Assembly (NCBI RefSeq): GCF_040712315.1
Contig: NC_134013.1
Coordinates: 19,971,001 to 20,035,000 of the forward strand
DNA length: 64,000 bases
Origin: Castanea sativa
Lineage: Eukaryota > Streptophyta > Magnoliopsida > Fagales > Fagaceae
Direction: 5' to 3'
The notes under the pieces were generated by a model. It was not told the DNA's origin. It saw only the letters and a list, made by a program, of their open reading frames with translations, and ran no database searches. Below, piece by piece: positions 34,242-46,736 of the stretch; position 1 is the stretch's first letter, and each line of letters opens with the position of its first letter. The translations under genes and the position numbers were made by a program.

Positions 34242-36678
34242 CTTTCCTCTTGTGAACCCATGTGACACTAAGTATTGTGTGAGCCGATCATACCAAGCTC
34301 TGGGGGTTTGCTTTAAACCATAGAGTGCCTTCTTGAGATGCAACACATGATCCGAAAAATAGGGATCAATGAATCCTTTTGGTTAAGCTACATAAACATC
34401 TTCTTTAAGGAACCCATTTAAGAAAGCAGTCTTGACATTTATTTGGTAAAGCTTGAACTTCAAATGGCATGCTAGGGCTAGGTGAATCCTAGTGGACTCC
34501 ATACAGGCTACTAGAGCAAATGTCTCATCATAATCCACTCCTTCCATTTGTGAGTATCCTTGAGCCACAAGACGAGCCTTATTGCGGATCACATTGCCTT
34601 TCTCATCAGTCTTATTGTGGAAAATCCACTTTATGCCAATGATGTGCTCACCTTCCAGTCTAGGTACTACTGTCTAGACATCATTTCTTTGAAACTGAAG
34701 CAGTTCATCATGCATAGCCTCCACCCAGCTTTCATCCTAAATTGCTTCCTCAACCTTGTTAGGTTCAACCTGTGACAAATAGCAAGAATAAGACATAAAG
34801 TTAGCAACACATTTATCAACTGTGCGTTTCCTCAGTGTAAGTTCATTCATATTTCCCACGATAACTTCAGGAGGATGATTCAACTGAATTCTAAAGAAAG
34901 GTCCTTTCTCTTTATGAGATTCAGAATCAGGTGAGGCAGATCTATCTAATGAACCTTTTGCAACACTTGGAGTACTGGGAGTACTTGGAGAGGCAAGCTC
35001 TTAATCAGCAGGTTCTTGAATATCGTTGGGCTTGAAAGGGAGAATTTATTTGGGGATTTTCTCACTAACATTCTCAGAACCGGACTCCAAAGCTTCATCA
35101 ATAACAACATTTATTGTTTCCATCACCTTCTTAGTTCTCTTGTTGTATACCCGATAAACCTTGCTCATAGAGGAGTAACCCAAGAATATTCCTTCATCAC
35201 TTCGGGAGTCAAATTTTCCCACATTCTCTCTATCCTTGAGAATGAAACAAGTACTTCCAAAGATTCTGAAATACTTAATATTCGGCTTCCTTCCCTTCCA
35301 TAGCTCATAGAAAGTCTTTTTGGTACCAGGTTTGAAATATACCCCGTTAACCGTATGACACGCAGTGTTAATTGCTTCTCCCCACAAGTTTCTAGCCACA
35401 CCCTTGTTGCGCAACATGATTCTAGCCATCTCCTGAATAACCTTGTTTTTTCTTTCGACTACACCATTTTACTGAGGAGTAATAGGAGCAAAGAATTCTT
35501 GAGATATACCTAATCTAGTGCAAAAGGACTCCATGTATGAGTTTTCGAATTCTTTGCCATGATCACTTCAAATTTGATCAATCTTTAAACTCTTCTCATT
35601 TTGAAATCTTATGCACAAGGCTTCAATGTGCTCAGGAGTATCTGACTTGGATCTTAGAAGAATGACTCAAGAGTACCTAGTGAAGTCATCTACCACAACC
35701 ATGATGTATCTCTTCCCCCCAAGATACTCGGTTTGAGTTGGACCCATGAGATCCACATGTAGTTGTTCCGATGGTCTAGATGTAGCGGATGTCTGAATAC
35801 CTGGATGTTTAGCTTTTGTTTGAATCCCAAGCTAGCACGGGCCACACACAACATTGTCCACTCTACTGAGCTTTGGCATCCCCAACACTGATTCTTGCTT
35901 AGATACAGTTGAGAGATGTTTGTAACTAGCATGTCCCATCCTTTGGTGCCATAGATCTTCATTTGGCAAACAAATACTATTGCACACAATATCAGCATTA
36001 AGGACCAAACCATAACAATTGTCTAAAGTGCAAACATCACCTATGAGTTTCTTTCCAGATTCATCCAGCACAAGGCATTTTCCTTTAGAGAATAGCACCA
36101 TAAAGTCTTGATCACATGTTTGACTTATGCTCAATAGGTTCACTCTCAAACCTTATACATATAGCACATTTGCAATGTCTGACAGTCTAGGTAAAAAGAT
36201 GATTCTCTTTCCTTTAATCTGTGATTTGCTCCAATCACCGAAAGTGACATTACCACCTTTCTTAGACTTGAAGACCTTAAAGAGAGAGCAATCTCTAGTG
36301 CATGTGTCGTGAGCATCCACTGTCAAGGTACCACAAACATGTATTCATTACCTTGAATGCAGACTTCATCATAAAGCACACCTCATGCTTTGATGACAAA
36401 TCTGTAGGAATGGTGTTCTCCTTCATCTGCCATTTACAAACAAGGCCTTTAACCTTCACCTTTCTCAAATGAACTTCTTTGCACATTCTCATTTTTAGGC
36501 AATCTAGTTTCTTCTTTGTCATGTTAAGATCTTTTTCAATCATCATCATGATAGCTTTCAAATAACTTTTAGACTTGCATTTTCTGAGACACTTAATTAA
36601 ATAGAGATTAGTAAAACAAGATGTATTTGAAATAAGATATCTTTTCTTGCCAATGGCGGCCATGACAACAAGGCTCAA
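34242..36678 (-). pseudogene. SIRE-A pol N-terminal half: protease, integrase, RT N-terminus
   Basis: The minus-strand reading begins at a gag remnant and reaches the copia protease motif WYLDSGCSRHM (about 36330-36296). Most of Gag is deleted. The GAG-pre-integrase HHCC region (LWHQRMGHAS to VVCGPC) lies at about 35945-35830. The integrase core shows HVDLMGP, SDHGKEFEN and NGVVERKN, which carry the DDE residues. RT starts around 34600 with NKARLVAQGYSQMEGVDYDE and runs to the nested insertion. Several stops and at least one frameshift near 36290 break it. Confidence 0.85.
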
Positions 36679-36720
36679 TGGATCACACAGTAAAGATTAA
36701 ACCCTAATCAGAGTATGTCT

Positions 36721-36732
36721 GCTCTTATACCA
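36721..36732 (-). other. Primer-binding site of SIRE-A
   Basis: The minus strand reads TGGTATAAGAGC two bases after the LTR end CCTATCA; one change from the initiator-Met tRNA site. Confidence 0.85.
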
Positions 36733-36734
36733 CT

Positions 36735-37760
36735 TGATAGGCCAAGAATGTATTGACCCCTTGTGATTAATTAATTGATTAATTAGCCAAGTTTATTAAT
36801 TAATCAAATTAACATGCAATGTATGTGGCAGCACAAACAAATCCCCAACTAAAATATAATGCAGTGGAAAAATAAAGTTGACACGGTGATTTGTTCACGA
36901 ATGGAGAAAACCTCTGAGGCAAAAACTCCACCGGATGATTTTAAAGTCACCACTCCCGAGAATCCACTATTATCAAAACAAGCAAGTTACAAGTAAAGGA
37001 ATCCCAGTACTTTATACAAACAACAGTTGAACTTTTACCCCAATACCCAATTGGACTTGTTTTGTAGTGACAATCTCTCCTTGTATTGCACGGCTCCCAA
37101 TACGTGACTAACCAAAAGATGCGCGAATTCCAATACACGACTTTATCACCAACTTGAGAAGGATGTTGGCTGCAAAGTTCTTCAGTTCATTACACGATGA
37201 AGATCACAAAGTTGCTTGGTCATAAAACCCTACGGTGTACAAACACAGCAGCTTCTTCAAGATGAACTAGGGCAAACTAAGTTTCCAGTCACACTTTTCT
37301 TCACACTTGTACAATTGTGCTCTTGTGCAACTATGCAACCTATGACGGCCCTTAAAATAATCCTTATATATGTTTAGGGTTGTGAGAAAAGAAAGTCCAA
37401 ATATACATTCACGAATTGGGTGAAAATCATAACTGAAAATCCATTTTTCATAAACCTCGACAGATATCCTATCTATCGAGAAGCTGTCGAGTCTCGAGCT
37501 GAAACAGTTTTTTAAACCTCGATAGATACTAGCTGTTGAGATTTAATGAACAGCACTTCTTCACTTGATTCTTGGACAGACTTCCATGACTTTAACACTT
37601 GAACTTGAAACCTTGTTTCTTAAAGCATTAAACACATCATAGATCTATCCAAATACAAATAAAGTGCGTTTTGTCAAGGAATTAGTCAATTACATAAAAT
37701 GTTGACATATGTTCCTAACATGAATCACATATGTTAACATGAATCACATATGTCCTAACA
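36735..37760 (-). repeat. 5' LTR of SIRE-A (1026 bp)
   Basis: Minus strand TGTTAGGACATATG to CCTATCA. A short repeat of the ACATGAATCACATATG segment near 37717-37750 is a local duplication. It carries about 120 bp that the 3' LTR and left-arm LTR lack. Confidence 0.85.
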
Positions 37761-37765
37761 TACCA

Positions 37766-39854
37766 CATTAGCATTCCGTCACACCACGTTAGATGTAAAC
37801 TAATGGAAATTGATAGAAGGAATTAAAGTAGAACATTTTGTATAGTTTATAGTAAAAACAAACATTTTAAAGTTGAAGGACAAAAACCGAATTCTATGTT
37901 AAAATTTAGGAATCAAAACAATATTTTAGCCTTTGTTTTTTTGGATTGATAACACATCAAATTTATAAAATTCAAGCAATGAATTATATACCATAAATCT
38001 AATGATACAATATATTCATAATTGTTGAGTTAGCCAATTGTATGCAATAAAAATAATATTAGTGATGGTCTATATAAAGATGATTTTGTGTTAATCACAT
38101 TTTTGGTAATCACAATTCTATCAATGCTTTAACCAGTTACAAATACATAAAAAAAAAAAAAAAAAAAAAAGATATTTAGAAATTTGTTAGAGCATCAACA
38201 TTGGTGGTGTCAAAATTTTAGCAATTTGGTGTCACAAAAATGCTACTTTATCTATTTTACCACTTTACTTTACAAAACACCCAACATTAGTGGTTTTATT
38301 TTAGCATTTAACATAATAAAATAATATAAATAGCATAATAAAATAATATATCAGCTAATAAATAACAACCACCACCAACACAATAAAATAATATATTTTT
38401 TAATAAAAATATTTTTTTGTTTTTAGCTAGCATCTGAGCTACACTACACATGCAAAGATAACTGTGCACTATAGCTCAAAAACTATTTTGTTATATTTGG
38501 TTGGTAAATTTAGCATTTTAGCAATTTGCCTCCACCAATACTAACATTGTAGCATTGCTATAAATTGTATGATCACTCCCCTGTCAAAACATTAATCTAG
38601 GCTCTATTCGAGTACTCGGAGGAGACATTCCTTTCCCCTTGCCCGTGATGCCTTACTTAGTTGTGCCATCCCTAACAAGAAGACGTCCTTTTCCCCTTGC
38701 CTATGATGCCCTACTTGTGAGTTCAACAGTCTAAGTGAAGCATGAAGAAATGACAGGAATCTTGTACCACAAAGCTTTGGTTGTAACATAAAATCCACAT
38801 TCCATTGGATGCCACTTTGCACTCAGAAATGTATGCATCTCATTCTCATCACTCATCACACTACTAAAATCTTTCGTGTGGATTCAGAGAACCAGAAGTC
38901 AGAACTCAAAACTCCTAATATGTATTGCTTAATAATTTGTTATTATGTCACATTGTTACCATTGACTGATACATGAAGATTCCACATAACTTAAGAGAGC
39001 CAAGAGCAAAGCCATGGTCTTTTTCTTCCCCAATCTTCGATTTCGAATAGAGCAAAGCCACGAGGTACGAAGTGTTGAATCAGAAGGTTCTTTTTTTCTT
39101 TTTCTTTTTTGAAGAGACAGAAAGATTTTTTTTTTTTTTCATAAAAGAGGAATTTATTGAGATAAAAGATGACATAAACAACTGAGTTCATACTGCCGAC
39201 CGAATAGCAACAGTAACTTACAAGACAGATTAACCCAACTTGTAAGACAAAACACTAACATCAACAACACCTAAACAACTACACATTTAAACTAAAACAG
39301 AATAGCCAAAGCTTTCTTTGCAGAAAACTCCACAAGATGGAATCCCAGTAGAGGCATTGTAGCAAAAAAGTGGGTCATTTGTCATATAGAATTTCTCTCT
39401 CGGATTGAGAAGCTCCCCATTTCGCCAACAGGACTGCACAACTGTTGGCTTTCCTCTACACGTGTTCAATGCAGGCCGCCCAAGGCTTGGATAGAAGCCA
39501 CTTCAGTGGCGGCCCCACCTTAGAGCCAGTGTGGTCCCAGACCTCCTAACCTAAAATAAAATTTATATATAATAATTTAAAATTTTATATTTATTTACTC
39601 TTAAAAAAAAATTTGGGACTACCTGAATTTTTTTATTCCAATAAAATTAAATTTTGGTCCAAAATTCAAGCAACTTAACAATATATTGGGGTTTTTCAAG
39701 CAAAAAAGAAAAACTCAAAAAAAAAATTTAACTAAAATCTTAAAAAAAAATTATAATAAAACTACTACAAGTTCGATAGTGGCTTGATTCTTTCGACTAA
39801 GCACACTGCCCAATACAGCACAATTTTCAACATTTTATTATTTTTTATTACAGT
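37766..39854. other. Intergenic region with old repeat debris
   Basis: AT-rich. The start (37766-37940) resembles a transposon end (AGGACAAAAACCG, CAAAACAATATTTTAGCC). An A-run occupies about 38150-38170. No intact gene; an RNase H fragment lies at 39287-39500. Confidence 0.5.
39287..39500 (-). pseudogene. Fragment of a LINE-type RNase H (RVT_3-like) domain end
   Basis: Minus-strand translation gives CIEHV-stop-RKANSC followed by AVLLAKWGAS. This matches the well-known (V/I)EHVYREANxCADxLAK signature at the end of plant non-LTR RNase H domains. One stop replaces Tyr and the Asp is Val. No upstream RT was recognised, so it is a short relic. Confidence 0.5.
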
Positions 39855-40620
39855 TGTGGGGGGTAAAAATGTTCGAACAAACGTTTGGGCTTTGGGCCTG
39901 ATTGGGTAATACAAGTTTGTTTGGTCGGGGTGCATAGGCCAACAGGTCAGTCCGCACTATAATGGTCTGAGAAGTTGTCCGAAGAGGAGTATATCCTCGG
40001 ACAGGCCCAGCAATGGCCCTAGGACTTACTCAACGGATTGGAGGCAGAATTCTAGAAGAACCGGTGGGTAAAAGTGTGATCTAAGCACCCTTTAGAAGTA
40101 AGAACATGTTAGAAATATCTGAGGAAAAAGCTGCTACCACCACATTAAAGGCCCTACGTCTACCTCCCTGGCCGCATTAATGGGAAAATGACCTCTGAAC
40201 AGTAAAATGCAACCTTCCTGCTATTATTTGAAGACTTCAAGAAGGTGGTGGATGGTACAAGTATCTAAGGGGAAGATTTGTATGGCACGTGGATGAAACA
40301 GGGAAGAAGAAGAAGTATATAAGAAGACGAGAGAGGAAAGAAGGAAAGACCGGCTTCTTAGCTAAAAAAGAACTAAGAACTGTAATCTTTGGCATAGAAA
40401 GAGAAGGAATATACAACTCGTCCTCGGCTTACGTCCGAGGAGGTTTCTTTGTTATATTTACTTATCATTTGCTTAGATTGTGGCATTCTAGCCTGTTAAT
40501 CAACTTCCAACATCCCAAACGTAGGTTTCAAACTCATACTCTACAAATTTCATTGTATAAGGCTCATTGGACCTGAGCCCATCATCTGCTTTTGGGTCCG
40601 AGTACAATTGTGCGCTTACA
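39855..40620 (+). mobile_element. Solo LTR of the Tat family (766 bp)
   Basis: It begins TGTGGGGGGTAAAAATG and ends GTGCGCTTACA, like the LTRs of the two Tat elements. The exact duplication ACAGT lies on both sides (39850-39854 and 40621-40625). A G-box CACGTG (40286-40291) precedes TATATAAG (40316-40323). No internal sequence remains, which is the product of LTR-LTR recombination. Confidence 0.93.
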
Positions 40621-42672
40621 ACAGTATTATTTTTCCTCGCCAGACATATATTACTTCTCATTTTTAATTATTTTTTCTTGTTATTCTTAACTGCACACAT
40701 TTTCTATCTCCTCGGTTTTTACACTTTATACTTTTAAATTTTATCACATCTTTATCTACACTTTTGCATCTATGTTTTGTCTTTCTCATTGTTCATAACT
40801 TATGTGTTTTCTACCAATACCAGTGCGGCAGTGCCTCTTCTTAAGTTTTGAGTCTCAAATTTCTCAATACGATTTTTTTTTTAGCTGTACTGGTACCTTT
40901 GTTCATTTCTTTTCTTTTAATTTTTTTTTTCCTTTCAAGTTTTTTGGCTTACAGAATGCAAATTTTTTTTTGTTTTAAGGATAAATTTTTTTTTAAACAC
41001 AAACTTCATGCCAGCCAAATCTTGAATTTGGGCTGGTATTTACCGAAACACCCAAAATAGACTGGAATGACACGAAATTTTTTCCGAAGTGGAATAGGGT
41101 GGGTTATTGTTTTGTTTGTTTACACGGTATTTTCCGGCCGTTATGGCCAAAACGAAATGGAATTAATAATATTGTATCAAACCTAATTACTTAAAGGCTA
41201 AAAAAGAAATAAGATTGTGTAATTTATGTTTTCTAAGAAACACAACAAAATTCCTAGAACTGCCACTGAGCCACTTGCAATCCGGAATTAAATTAGCAAA
41301 CTCAAGCAGATATTCTATATCATTAGTTAACCATTTAGTAGTTAGCAGAGAGTCAGTTTGGACAAGGATTCAATTATGAATTAATTAGATATGGATCAAA
41401 ATATATATAGATTTTCTTTTTTAAAACAGAAAAACTTCAACTAAAACAAATTTTCATTTTTCTTACACATACCGGTTATTAGATGAGTTAACAAATTTTT
41501 ATTCTTCTTACAAGTTATTATACTATGAGTTAAGTCAACCCGTTATGACTTGTATATTTTTATATTAAAAGCTAATTAGAAAGAAAAAATTATATGTATT
41601 TTCTAACTATTTTTTCACTTTTTGTATTTTTTTCAATATAAATAATTGAAAAATAAAATTTGAATAACATATGTGTATTTAAATTTATACTCCCAAATTT
41701 ATTTTAATAGCGCACTAGTCTAATAAGTTTTTTTTTTTTTTTTAAACCTACATTTGTCATATTAAACTTGAAATAATTCTGGATAGGAAAAAAAATAGAG
41801 CTAAATATTTTAGAGTTTTAAGAATAAATATATAACATTCTAGGTAAAGAAAAAAAAAAGTAATAATTAGGAAGAAACTTTATGATCAATTTGCAAAAAA
41901 CACTACACAACGTGAGTAGTACATTCCATTTTGAAGATATAACTATGTAATATATCATTGCATGTCAAATTAAAAATTATTAATATTTTCAACTGCAATA
42001 TTGGCATTTGGCAATTTAATATAACTGTAGCATGCAGATATATAATAAAAAAGTTCCATAAAAATTAAATATTAAATTCTTATATCATAGACTATGCTAA
42101 TGGATTTGTTTTTGGTCTTTCCATATTGACACCCTACTAACGCAAAAATCCCTCGCCTTTCAAGTTAATTTCACCGAAAGGTTTAATTTAACCTACTCAA
42201 AAAATAAAATAAATAAACCACCTTAATATATATTGTGACTCTACGTGTCTGTTTAGCAAAAATTAATTTTGTCAACTTATTTTACTAATCAGCTTATTTT
42301 TGCTACTATTCATGGGTCTCACTGAATTTTTTAGTACTATTTATGGATTACACTGTACTATTTCAACTAACTTTTACTTAGAGTACTTTCATAAAAAAGT
42401 TTTCAATTCTAGCAAACTAAGCGGATCTCAAATGGACCCTACATTTAAGATAAGGAAAAAAACATGGTATATAATTATATTATTATATATGGGTAATATC
42501 AACCAGTATTTATTTATTTCCATAAAAAAAACAGTATTTATTTATTTATCTTTTAAGTGAATCTTTCCAAGATTCCACAACACCTCTTTTGTAGATTAAT
42601 TTAATAAATCCAAATTTAAAACAATTGGGAAATATTGTTAAGACGTAGAAAAGAAAGGTTGGATAATTAATA

Positions 42673-43018
42673 TTCCCGCCATCCCAGTTTGTTTGTCCTC
42701 TATTTCATTTTAGAATGTCCCAAAATATTATCATATTTCTAAAAATAAAAGTTATTAATTTACTAGTGTTCCTATTATACCCCTACTTTAAATTCAAAAC
42801 TATTTGAAAAGAAAACTAACAAATATTTAAAAAATCAATCTAATTGTGACACCTTTTTAGTTGTCTCATTAAGAGTAACTCTTTTTAAAAAATGATAAAT
42901 TTATTTAAGGGTAATTTTGTAAACTTATACATTTTTATAAGGCAGAAAAAAACAATAAATGATATTTCCTTAAAAAGTTTGACTTTCAAACAGGACAAAC
43001 AAATTGGAACGGAAGGAG
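42673..43018. mobile_element. Stowaway-like MITE (Tc1/mariner), 346 bp
   Basis: The left end TTCCCGCCATCCCAG followed by TTTGTTTGTCC pairs with the right end GGACAAACAAATTGG followed by AACGGAAGGAG. TA target sites flank it (42671-42672, 43019-43020). The ends are an eroded version of the CTCCCTCCGTCC-type Stowaway terminus. Confidence 0.8.
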
Positions 43019-43332
43019 TATATAATTTCTTAAAAGAAATCAAACTACTTTGTAGAAAATTTTGAATACTATTATAGCCGGTATGTGGGAGGTTAGGCCA
43101 TAACAAAAGAAGTTGCAAAGGGAGATTGGAGAAAATTCTTCACTTCTAGAAGCTGCCAAAAACCAAAAAGGAAAAGAACCAACACCAAGAACGTAAATAC
43201 CTGATCTAAGGCTTTATGACTATCTTGTATTGTTTTTTTTCCTCCATTTTTAATATATTTAGTATTTTTTTTCTCAATTTTTATTATTGTTTAATATTGT
43301 AGTTTTGATTATCTTGTATTTGCTGTCTATAG

Positions 43333-43443
43333 GGGAGTGAGGGTGGTCCAAGTGGTGGACCTCCCACTATTGAACCAAATCAGACAAGTGCACCACCTAC
43401 CACCAGTGAAGTAGAATTCCCTTGTGCTAGAGTTATTTTGTAG
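43333..43443 (+). other. Possible last exon of an unidentified gene
   Basis: After a pyrimidine-leaning CTGTCTATAG acceptor, 36 codons are open (GSEGGPSGGPPTIEP start, EFPCARVIL end) before TAG at 43441. Composition is unlike the AT-rich surroundings. No upstream exon was recognised; it may be the tail of a transposase or chance. Confidence 0.25.
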
Positions 43444-44423
43444 AGGAGGGCAACTTAATATTTTGTTACTAGCTGGAACTTATATTAAGATGATTATAAT
43501 TGATATCTGTTAATGGCCTCCTTGATTTTTGTAAGGCCTTCTTCACATATTTTTTTATTATTGTGTTGACCATTGGAATGTCCTTAACTGTTTACAAGCT
43601 GGACGGTGGCTTTTATTAGCTAAACAATGGTTTTCATTGTTAATGGAATTAGAATTTATTTTGTTATATGTTTGTGAATGTGATTCTGATTTGTGGTTAA
43701 ACACACAACAGGTTATTTATTGTTGATAGTTATGGGAATGATTTTTTTTTTTTTTTATGGTAGTTAAACCCAACAGGTTCATTTATGTTATACAGTCGAA
43801 TTAATGGAATCATTGTCAATTTTGTTGAGCCATCACAGGGCAGTTAGTGTAGATGATGCAATTGCATTTGGCAATAAGTGCATTGCACAATCGGCACATT
43901 ACTTGATTTTCAAACCCCTTAAAGCTCAACTACAGATTACACAATAGCAAAAAAATACAACATTTAGGAAATAAGATTGCCATTTCATTAAAGTGAAAAG
44001 TACAACAAATACACTCTCAAAACCTTAAAAATATCTCACAGAACCAGCAAAATTATCAGACATAACCAGCAAATGCATTGATACTTGGAAACACGTTGAC
44101 AAAAAACACTCAACTACATCAAAAACTTTTCTCTCTTAGTTTAAGTACAATAAACCTAACCCTTTAACCCACCAAAACTACAATCGCACAAATGCAAGCC
44201 TTAAGCTAGTTATAATTTATACATATATTACCAATGACACTGCCAAACACATTGTCAAAACCTTTTCTCTCTAACAATTTGCAACTTCAGCTTGAAGTGT
44301 GATAATCTCTCTGCCTCTACTATATAAGCACCTTGTCTTGTTTGCCACGCTTACATATCTCTTCATTAAGTCATTGACAAAATTTTCATTAGCAAACAAC
44401 CTGCAATTGACTTTACAGTGTTA

Positions 44424-45725
44424 GAGCATCTCCAATGGTATAGCTAAAGGCAAAATATTGTCTATAATAGAGAATGAGACCATAAAAATTGTCTCCAATG
44501 GATTCTCAATACCTGGATTTTTTTTTCTAATGAACAGTAGCTCATCAAATCTGATGGGCTACTGTACATTAGCAATCCCATTTCTGGGAATAAAAAATTA
44601 TACCGGTCCATTATTATATCAATTCTTTCTCTCTCCTCCACATTTCTTTTTTTCTCTCATTCTCTCCTTTGCTTCTTTTTTTCTCTCATTCTCTCACAAA
44701 ACAATTCTTGCTCTCATAAAACTGATATAATTTAAACAACAAATCTAAAATCAAAACAACAACAACAGCAAATCAACAACAGAAAAAAAAATTAGAACAA
44801 CAATAAAAGATCAAGAAAAAAAAATAGAAGCCGATCTGAATCATTCTCTCCATTTCTCACATAATCCAAAAACAAAACAAAATCCAACTCTTAAAATAAA
44901 ATTGAATCAGAACAAGCAAATATGAAAAAACAAAAAAAGAAAAAAAAAGAAGACCAAGCAGATCTGACCCAACCTGGTGGTGGGGAGAAGGACAAGCAGC
45001 GGTGGGACGGCGGGCGTGGTAGTGCTGCATGGTGAACGCCGATCTCCACTGGCTTTGTCCTTTCGGCGACCTCGATCTCCACTGGCAATGGGGCGGCGGA
45101 CGAGCAGTAGTCTTCTTCTTCTTCTTCTTCTTCTTCTTCTTCTCTCTCTTTCTCTCTCTCTTTCTCTTGTGTTGAATGTTCTTGAGGTGAAAAAGAAAAT
45201 AAAAGAAGTGGGGATAGAGATAGGAGTTGTGTGGAGGAGAAAAACAAGAAAAAGAAAAAAGAAAAAAAGAAATGAAACGTGTATGGATGAAAATGAAATG
45301 AAAGAAAGAAAAATAATATAAAAAATAAAAAAATCCTAAATGAAAAATACTACCACAATATTTTCACAATAAATTTTAAGTAACAGATTGTTATTAATTA
45401 ATATTGGCAAGTAAAAAAATAATTTCAGTGGTGGGTTCAAATTAGAACTAGTAATAAATTCCCACATAAATTTTTTTGTGAAAGTATTACCTAAAATGTT
45501 GTGAACATAACACTTCTCATTGAAAAATATAGTTGTTAAAAAAAGAATAAATGATGATTAAAAAAAGAATAAACAATAAATGAAGAAATAATATTTAAAT
45601 GAGATAGATAATGGGATAAATAATCTGTTGGAAAGTGTATTTGAAAAAGTGGGTAAGTAATAGCTAAATATCACTGTTCATTCTCCAAACAGTACAAAAA
45701 TTTGGAGAATCTGCTGGAGATGCTC
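44424..45725. mobile_element. PIF/Harbinger (Tourist)-like element, non-autonomous, 1302 bp
   Basis: Ends GAGCATCTCCAATGG and (reverse) GAGCATCTCCAGCAG, with TTA on both sides (44421-44423, 45726-45728), the Harbinger target size and sequence. The interior holds CTT and CT microsatellites (45113-45168), which create spurious open frames on both strands. No transposase seen. Confidence 0.75.
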
Positions 45726-45728
45726 TTA

Positions 45729-46731
45729 GTTGTCGTATTAAAATAACATAACTTTGATTAAAGCACTGCCCCTACCCTGGTTGTAAGGACAAAGAATTCG
45801 TAGCAGTTTACTTTCTTTGCTAAGTTGTTTATTATCTTTGCTTTCTTATCAACTTAAGAAGCATAATTATTGGTCCACTTCAATTAGGATTTCACAAAAT
45901 TGAACTCGACTGCTAATACGAAAGCCTCCAAATAAAAGCTTAGTTAGCTGCAAAGTATATGAACAAACATGGTGACCCACACATCATTCTAATTAACCAT
46001 ACGTCACAATCCCATTATAAGTGGAATAATATTATGAAATACTTATTTTTAAAATTCATAAAGAAAGTACACATAACAACTCACCTGCTGTTTGGGTTTG
46101 TCATTGACGTTTGGGTTCTCTGTTTCCACATCTCTTTCAGGGTTGAAAGCTATGAAGAAGAGATGAAAGGAGCTTTGATCTTGGGGATTAAGTGAGAAGA
46201 GATGTGGCTATGAAAAAGGAGTTCATGTTCATTGAGGAGCTTTGTTCATCAATGGTTTTGGTCTACAATCACCAGAGTCTGCGGGAAGAGAGTGGAACTG
46301 AAGAGAAGAGATTAAGCTTTGATTGTGGGGATTAGGCAAGAAGAGATGTGGCTGTCAAGAAGGATTTCATCTTAGGCTAGGGTTCAAATTTTCATTTTGG
46401 GGATTAAGAATTCAATCGTGTCTAAGTTGTTGACTAGTGAGGGTGACGTTGATGATAAGTGAGTCATGTGAGACTCACGTGGGATTTTAACATTAGTGGA
46501 AGCTGATGTGGAAGGTTGATGTAGAAGGACTATTTATATTTTAATTTAATTTATGCCATGTGTGCATTTCGTTTGCCATCTAAGTAGATTCTGTTAGTCA
46601 TTTAACGGTAGGGACCAAATTGATTGCTCTCAAAATGTAAGGACCAAATTGATTGTGACCCAAACTATAGGGACCAAAATGGTGTTTTCGCTTATATATT
46701 TTAGTATTTCTACATTGATTCATTTTTTAAA
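45729..46731. other. Intergenic region ending in a MULE-like terminus
   Basis: No gene. From about 46440 to 46690 the sequence has the AGGGACCAAATTGATT and AGGGACCAAAATGGTG words typical of long terminal repeats of Mutator-like elements in plants. The matching left end was not found, so this is a relic. It is cut by the Tat insertion at 46737. Confidence 0.45.
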
Positions 46732-46736
46732 AATAT

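Larger units (their letters stand above)
22191..37760 (-). mobile_element. SIRE/Maximus-type Ty1/copia retrotransposon (SIRE-A), complete ends, decayed
   Basis: Minus strand: 5' LTR 37760-36735, a tRNA-iMet type primer site, a gag remnant, protease, integrase, RT, RNase H, a long non-coding part, ORF3, then the 3' LTR 23096-22191. Target duplications are TGGTA (minus; 37765-37761) and TGTTA (22190-22186), one mismatch; the left-arm copy keeps the exact TGGTA. Two later insertions lie inside: the nested element 28672-34241 and the solo LTR 24155-25133. Without them it is about 9.0 kb, normal for this lineage. Confidence 0.88.
40626..44420. other. Intergenic AT-rich region
   Basis: No intact gene. 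It contains a Stowaway MITE (42673-43018), a possible terminal exon (43333-43443), T-rich tracts (40860-41000, 41730) and a MITE-like stretch near 42240-42440 that has the GTGTCTGTTTAGC and AAATGGACCC words but no measurable inverted ends. Confidence 0.5.

Noticed and set aside
38190..38580. Possible MITE starting GAGCATCAACATTGGTGG
   Set aside because: The right end (CCACCAATACTAACATTG) is too degenerate and no target duplication could be read.
38604..38822. 72-codon minus-strand frame
   Set aside because: No motif, no splice context, no second copy for comparison.
40289..40576. 95-codon open frame inside the solo Tat LTR
   Set aside because: Lies in LTR leader sequence; not kept in the other LTRs of the family.
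44891..45321. Overlapping open frames of about 115 codons on both strands
   Set aside because: They are produced by CTT/CT microsatellites inside the Harbinger-like element; low-complexity protein, no motif.
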